Source of the DNA: Keratinibaculum paraultunense
GTDB lineage: Bacteria > Bacillota > Clostridia > Tissierellales > Tepidimicrobiaceae
Direction of reading: 5' to 3'
Assembly: GCF_016767175.1 (NCBI RefSeq)
Contig: NZ_CP068564.1
Location: forward strand, 124,001 to 188,000
DNA: 64,000 nt
Part shown: piece after piece, positions 58,910 to 64,000 of the stretch
Layout: the number at the start of each line of letters is the position of its first letter
How positions within the stretch are numbered: position 1 is the stretch's first letter
Notes under the pieces: model-generated
Databases searched by the model: none
What the model saw: only the letters and a program-made list of their open reading frames with translations
What the model was told of the DNA's origin: nothing
Position numbers and translations under genes: made by a program

Positions 58910-61900
58910 ATGACAAAATTTAAAAAGATATTATCTGTAGTTCTTATATTATTATTTATAACACCTTTATTAGCACCTGTAGGAGTAGCATTTGCTCAAG
59001 GAGAAAATAGAATAATCTATACTTATAAATCTGGTATAGGAAATGAAAATCAATTAGAATCCATATTTATAAGAGTTAATACTAGAATAAATACAACAGG
59101 ACCTAAGGATGTAACTATAATAACTGAAGAAGGAACACCACAGATAATAGGGAGAATAACTGTAGAAGAAGGAGAAGTAGGCAGGGAAATTCCTAGAAAT
59201 TTTTGGATAAATAACCCTAAAAGCAATATGCGAATAACCTCCATTATAATTGGAGATTTTATATTGGATTTGTCTCCTGCTCCTAAAATAAACAAAATGG
59301 AAGTTTATGATATACATATGGGAGAAGAAGTAAGTTTTACAGGAGAAAGATTAAATCAAGGTACCATAGAAATTTCAGGAGAAGAAGGACCCTTTTATGC
59401 AGACAATCCTAATCGATTTACTACTACTGTGAATGGAACCACAGGCTATAAAACTATTACATTAAAAATGGATGATGGAAATACTACCCAGTCCGTTATA
59501 TATCCTAATGCCTTTAAACTATTAGGAAATATGCCTCAATTAGGAGAAAAGCTAGAGATTATTCCTAAAATGGGAGCTAAGGAAAGTATTGCTTATATAA
59601 AAGCAGATGGAAACTTTACTATAAAAGATGGTGAAGCTCAACATTCTGTGTTTTTCTTAACAGATCCCACAGATAGATATACTGCTAATAATATGGCAGA
59701 GATAGTATCTGCCACCAATAAGATTTTGAAAATAAAAATTCCCAAAGGAATTGAAGACTCTAAATATTATGATGTAATAGTTACCAACAAGGTAACTAAT
59801 CCTAAAGGAAATATATATGAACAAATTACTGCTACTAAAAAAGTAGACGGTAGATTTTTCGTAATAGGAGCAGACAAAGGACCAGTACTTACTAGAATAG
59901 ATCCAAGTAAAGGACCTGATACAGGAGAGACAGTTCAGATTACTGGTAAAAAATTTGACGAGATGGATTTTATAGATGGTATAGAAAATCCCAGTGGGCT
60001 TACAGTAGGTAAAGTAAGTGTAACTGATAAAATCCTAGACGATATATTAGAAGGTATAATAGATACAGAAATAGGAGATGTGGACAAAAAAGAAGATAAG
60101 GTATTTCATATTGAATATGATGTAAAGGATGCAAAATATAAAAGTAGCCCTATAATAAGTGCAGATAGGTATATTGCCACTTATATAGGAGATAGGACTA
60201 CTCCCCATGTAGTAGATGAAAAACCTGTATATAGATTTAGTGAAAACTTTGATAACATAACTGTCAAACTGCCTCAGACTAGTGTAGAGAAGGAAACAGA
60301 AGTAAATGTAGTGGTGGTTATGCAGACAGAAATAAAGACTTATTTAGGAGATTTTACTATAATCAATATAATCACTAATGATAATGTAAAATATACCATA
60401 ATTCCATCCCATACCCCTCCAAGTATAAATAAAATAGTACCAGAGAAAATTCAAGTAATAAAAGATAAAACTACTGGAGATTATGGGATAAAGGAAGATA
60501 TGGTAATAGGGATAGAAGGGCAAAATTTTAAAGTAATTAGAAGTAAAGATCCAGATACAAAAAAGGATATAACAAATTACCCAGTAGTAGGTTTAGGAGC
60601 TAATATGGTAAATCCAGAGGAAGGAATGGTACTAAGGATAAATCCAGAAAGAGAAGGGCAAGTTGAAATATATAGAGATGGTAAATGGACTGTTCTTCCT
60701 GGTGCAGATATGATGATATTAGATTCTAAGGGAAATATAGTAGATGGAACAATAGGAAAAGATACAGGAAATAAGATTATAATAACTATACCTAAATCAG
60801 TAGGAGTTAGGATACCTGAAAAATCTGTTACCACTGATTTAAAAAATCCTATACCTAAACCAGTATATGTAATGAATCCAATATTAGGGAGCAAAGAGCC
60901 AGGTTATCCAGTATCCAATGATAATGTAACACTAATGTTTGTAGATTTAAAGGATAGTTTGCCTCCCACTATAGACAAAGTAGAACCTAATGTAGTTGCC
61001 ATAGATTCAGGGGAAGAGATTACAGTAACTGGTTCTAATTTTCAGCAGGGAATTAGGGTATTTGTAGGTGGAGTAGAAGTAACAGGTGTAAAACAGGAGC
61101 TAGACCCATCAGGCTTACACACAGTACTTAAATTTAATGCACCTAAATTTCCTCAAATAATAGAAGGGCCTACAAAACTTATGGTGATGAATCCCGATGG
61201 AGGCCAAGCTTCTAAGGACTTTACCTATGTAAAATCCCTACAAAGAGACCCAGTATTGATGGATTTTTCACCTAAGAAGGGTACTTTAAATACAATAGTA
61301 GTAGTAGATGGGGACAATTTCTTAGCACCTAATCCAGCAGTATCTTCTACTTTAGGTATGGATATATATAAATTAATAGGTAGTAGAATATTAATGGATG
61401 GAAAAGATATAAATGAATACAATATAGATTCTAGTGGAAATATTAGTTTGGAAAAATATAAAAACGACAATGAATATTTAATAATCCAGGAAGATAATAC
61501 TGTAAAACTTTCTAGTTATTATCACAGTATAATATTAGAAGACAAAAATAGAACAAACAACTTCTACATTATATATCAGGACAATAGAGGAAATATAATC
61601 CTCTCCGATGGAGGCTCTAGTAGGGATGAGAGCAGTATAATAAATGAATATTATATAATGGATAGAGATGGTAGATTAATAGCAGAAAAAGATGGACAGG
61701 AATATGATGTTACTATTACACCAGAAGGAGAAGGGATAAACTTAACAAAAGATGGACAAACTTTAGAATTGATTATGAAAACCCCTTATAAATTTATAGA
61801 GAATGGAGAAATATATGGTTCAAGAGTTCATGTAATAGATAAACATAGAATAGAATTTAAAGTACCTCAACTAACCTCTAAATTACCTGATGGCTATAAA

Positions 61901-64000
61901 ATTACAGTAGAAAATCCAGATACTAAAAAATCTACAGCAAAGGATTTATTCTACTATTATGAAACTGTATCTATTAAGCCAGAGATTACAGCTATAAAGC
62001 CTAGTATAGGCTCTATAGAAGGAGGATATCAAATTTTAATAGAAGGGAAAAACTTTGAAGATGATTCCAAAGTTTATATAGATGGGCTATTGGTACCAGC
62101 TAGTGATGTAAAAAGAGAAATTAGATCAGGGGTAGACACTCTAATTATTACCAAAATGCCCCCTTACAGAAGAAATATGGCTGAAGAAGGCACAGATAGA
62201 AAAGTAGTACCAGTAGTAGTAGAAAATGGAAATGGAGGTACTGCTTTAAGTAGATTTACTTATGTAATTCCTCCATCTGCTAAGCCTATTATAGATAAAG
62301 TGGAATTTCAAAAAGAAACTCAAATAGGTTCTTCAGCAGGAAATGAGGTACTAACCATAACTGGAAGATACTTTAAATTTGAAGAACCTTGGAGTTTGAC
62401 TAAAAAATATAGAGACTGGATAGAAGGAGAAAGAAATGGAGTTAAAATATATTTTGAAGATTTAGATGGAGATGGAGTTCATACTTCTTATTCCAATTGG
62501 ATAGATTATATAGAAAAAGATGGAAGCAGAAAAAATTTACCTGTGCCAGTAGAAACTTTTGAAAAATATTTAGATTCTCCAGTACTTCCAAAGGTAAGAA
62601 TAGGAGGAATAGAAGCTAAAATTGTAGAATTTGGCACCAACTATATAAAGGTAATAACACCGCAGATTACCCCAGGACGGCATGAGTTATATGTGGTAAA
62701 CAATGATTTTGGAACTTCCAATAGGGTATTTGTGAACTTTGAAGGTTCTAAAATCACCATAGATAGAATAGTTGGAGATACAGGTAAAAAACAAGGAAGA
62801 GATAATGTAGAAATAATTGGATCTGGCTTTCAAAATAGTCGAATTCGAGTTTTAGAAGAAGGAAATATTAAGGAATACTATATGCCTAAAGTTCGTTTTG
62901 GTACTATAGGAGAGACTAAAGATATAAATAATAATAGAGCTCAAGTAACATTGGAAAATGGAGACTTTACTTTAGAATATGATAATTCTTCTGTTCATAC
63001 TGCACTAATAACTATGAGCGGAAAATACAATAAAAAAATATATAAAAAGACCTTTACTATAAATAATTATGATGGTGAGCCTATATATTTACCTGTGATG
63101 GAATTAAAAAATATTGATGGAGAAGCTTATCCAGGATATGAACTAGTAAAGATAGAAGTAAAAAATGGGAAATTAATAGTGGAAAAAGGGTATTCTCCAG
63201 AAACTAAATTAATTAATTCAGGACAAATATCATTAAAAACTCCTTCTTATTATACTATAGGAGAAGTACAGGTAGAAGTAGAAAATCCTGATGGAGGAAG
63301 GGCTACCACTAAATATAGATATACTAATCCTCAAAGTAAACCTAGAATTATAAATATTACAAAGGATGGAATGGACCCAGTTGTGGGAGATGACGGAAAG
63401 ACAAGGATAATTAGATTAGACTATAGAGGAGGACAAAATATTACTGTATTAGGAGAAGACTTTAGAGAAGGTGCTAGAATTCAAATAGGCAATATACTAA
63501 ATATAGAAAACAAGGACATAACAGAGACTTTAAATGCTTCACCAAATAAATTATCCTTTATAATGCCAAAGGTTAATGAAAATGCAATAGGAAAACTATA
63601 CAGATTAACAGTAATCAATGGAGATGGAGCTCAAACATCTTCAGATAATCCAAATAATATTTGGAATGCACCAATATATTTTCAATTTATAAAAGGAGAA
63701 TCTAATCCAGAATTAAATACTATAGAACCAGATAAAGGTCCTGCTACAGGAGGAACCAAAGTAACTATAAAGGGTAAAGATTTTAGAGATAAAATGGAAG
63801 GATATGAAGGAGAAGATTTAGAGATATTCTTTGGAGATAATAAAGTACCTTATAAAGATATAAAAATAGTAGATCACAGTACTATTGAAGTAATAGCACC
63901 TGAATCTCAAACATTAGGTCCTGTTAGGGTGAAGGTAGAAAACCCTGATGGAAGTTTAACTCAACAGGATTTAAAATTTACTTATATATCTAAACCTAAA
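58910..64000 (+). CDS. giant secreted IPT/TIG-repeat protein (partial, 3' end outside)
   Basis: The frame is open for at least 1697 codons from ATG 58910 to the window edge. A signal peptide is clear (KKILSVVLILLLFITPLLAPVGVAFA). About ten IPT/TIG immunoglobulin-like domains follow, recognisable by IxPxxGPxxGGxxVTIxGxxF patterns: LTRIDPSKGPDTGETVQITGKKF (base 59887 on), TIDKVEPNVVAIDSGEEITVTGSNF (60967), ITAIKPSIGSIEGGYQILIEGKNF (61987) and LNTIEPDKGPATGGTKVTIKGKDF (63712), among others. IPT domains make extended surface stalks in many Firmicutes. It is divergent from the SLH-containing operon and shares a control region, so joint function in surface assembly or adhesion is likely. The C terminus, and any anchor, are not visible. 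Confidence 0.9.
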   Translation, partial: MTKFKKILSVVLILLFITPLLAPVGVAFAQGENRIIYTYKSGIGNENQLESIFIRVNTRINTTGPKDVTIITEEGTPQIIGRITVEEGEVGREIPRNFWINNPKSNMRITSIIIGDFILDLSPAPKINKMEVYDIHMGEEVSFTGERLNQGTIEISGEEGPFYADNPNRFTTTVNGTTGYKTITLKMDDGNTTQSVIYPNAFKLLGNMPQLGEKLEIIPKMGAKESIAYIKADGNFTIKDGEAQHSVFFLTDPTDRYTANNMAEIVSATNKILKIKIPKGIEDSKYYDVIVTNKVTNPKGNIYEQITATKKVDGRFFVIGADKGPVLTRIDPSKGPDTGETVQITGKKFDEMDFIDGIENPSGLTVGKVSVTDKILDDILEGIIDTEIGDVDKKEDKVFHIEYDVKDAKYKSSPIISADRYIATYIGDRTTPHVVDEKPVYRFSENFDNITVKLPQTSVEKETEVNVVVVMQTEIKTYLGDFTIINIITNDNVKYTIIPSHTPPSINKIVPEKIQVIKDKTTGDYGIKEDMVIGIEGQNFKVIRSKDPDTKKDITNYPVVGLGANMVNPEEGMVLRINPEREGQVEIYRDGKWTVLPGADMMILDSKGNIVDGTIGKDTGNKIIITIPKSVGVRIPEKSVTTDLKNPIPKPVYVMNPILGSKEPGYPVSNDNVTLMFVDLKDSLPPTIDKVEPNVVAIDSGEEITVTGSNFQQGIRVFVGGVEVTGVKQELDPSGLHTVLKFNAPKFPQIIEGPTKLMVMNPDGGQASKDFTYVKSLQRDPVLMDFSPKKGTLNTIVVVDGDNFLAPNPAVSSTLGMDIYKLIGSRILMDGKDINEYNIDSSGNISLEKYKNDNEYLIIQEDNTVKLSSYYHSIILEDKNRTNNFYIIYQDNRGNIILSDGGSSRDESSIINEYYIMDRDGRLIAEKDGQEYDVTITPEGEGINLTKDGQTLELIMKTPYKFIENGEIYGSRVHVIDKHRIEFKVPQLTSKLPDGYKITVENPDTKKSTAKDLFYYYETVSIKPEITAIKPSIGSIEGGYQILIEGKNFEDDSKVYIDGLLVPASDVKREIRSGVDTLIITKMPPYRRNMAEEGTDRKVVPVVVENGNGGTALSRFTYVIPPSAKPIIDKVEFQKETQIGSSAGNEVLTITGRYFKFEEPWSLTKKYRDWIEGERNGVKIYFEDLDGDGVHTSYSNWIDYIEKDGSRKNLPVPVETFEKYLDSPVLPKVRIGGIEAKIVEFGTNYIKVITPQITPGRHELYVVNNDFGTSNRVFVNFEGSKITIDRIVGDTGKKQGRDNVEIIGSGFQNSRIRVLEEGNIKEYYMPKVRFGTIGETKDINNNRAQVTLENGDFTLEYDNSSVHTALITMSGKYNKKIYKKTFTINNYDGEPIYLPVMELKNIDGEAYPGYELVKIEVKNGKLIVEKGYSPETKLINSGQISLKTPSYYTIGEVQVEVENPDGGRATTKYRYTNPQSKPRIINITKDGMDPVVGDDGKTRIIRLDYRGGQNITVLGEDFREGARIQIGNILNIENKDITETLNASPNKLSFIMPKVNENAIGKLYRLTVINGDGAQTSSDNPNNIWNAPIYFQFIKGESNPELNTIEPDKGPATGGTKVTIKGKDFRDKMEGYEGEDLEIFFGDNKVPYKDIKIVDHSTIEVIAPESQTLGPVRVKVENPDGSLTQQDLKFTYISKPK

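Noticed and set aside
59050-61470. Minus-strand ORFs at 59050, 60577 and 61225
   Set aside because: They lie opposite the IPT/TIG reading frame, which I followed in one frame from 58910 through many checked lines without a stop.

Overview
The window comes from a low-GC, spore-forming, anaerobic member of the Clostridia, probably an amino-acid fermenter of the Tissierellia type. The evidence is very AT-rich DNA, frequent TTG starts behind strong GGAGG ribosome sites, a GerA/B/C germinant receptor with SpoIIR, SleB and YpeB, a lysine-fermentation operon (kdd, kamA-E), and a HesB-like selenoprotein whose in-frame UGA is followed by a SECIS-like hairpin. The organism assignment is an inference from gene content.

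Region by region. 1-4227: the common Firmicute run metG (3' end), tatD, rnmV, rsmA, then an uncharacterised gene. 4261-6593: small redox and metal genes: a CadC/SmtB-type repressor, ComFB, a CPYC glutaredoxin-like protein, a DUF1858 CxxC protein, a small membrane protein and the selenoprotein. Two of these promoters carry a similar TACC...GGTA inverted repeat of the CsoR/CstR kind. 6855-12405: a REC-DUF2294 fusion, mgtE behind a long structured leader, veg behind two consensus promoters, speE, and a SPOCS-LysM spore protein. 12429-18733: a 1.14-kb direct duplication of a copper-amine-oxidase-N-type secreted protein flanking a 1205-residue secreted protein. 19009-26827: ispE, then germination and sporulation genes. 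26886-36701: murI, a sigma-54 activator, a near-perfect -24/-12 promoter, and kdd-kamA-kamB-kamC-kamD-kamE. 36754-43236: an ECF S component, an SDF-family symporter and two LtaS-type sulfatases, one with a degenerate GDPD-like tail. 43414-48546: two chemoreceptors with near-identical signalling halves, and a RAYT transposase flanked by REP palindromes. 48585-64000: a surface-protein locus with a three-gene minus-strand operon (845 aa, 249-aa SLH protein, 2221 aa) divergent from an IPT/TIG giant of at least 1697 residues that runs off the window.

How the parts work together. KamA converts L-lysine to beta-lysine, KamDE moves the terminal amino group, and Kdd deaminates 3,5-diaminohexanoate. 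The cleavage enzyme (kce), the ammonia-lyase (kal) and the CoA-transferase are not in the window. The adjacent PAS-AAA-Fis activator probably fires the -24/-12 promoter. Both chemoreceptor genes and both sides of the surface locus have SigD (sigma-28)-like promoters, so chemotaxis and giant surface proteins may be co-regulated. That link is the most interesting candidate for an undescribed system here.

At least three families of compact palindromes (GGGACAGGGGGTC, GGTGCCTGGCACC and GTGTGC-NN-GCACAC cores) are scattered between genes. Several have extra symmetric arms unique to each site, suggesting the cores sit at the tips of gene-specific terminator hairpins. No tRNA, rRNA or CRISPR array was seen.
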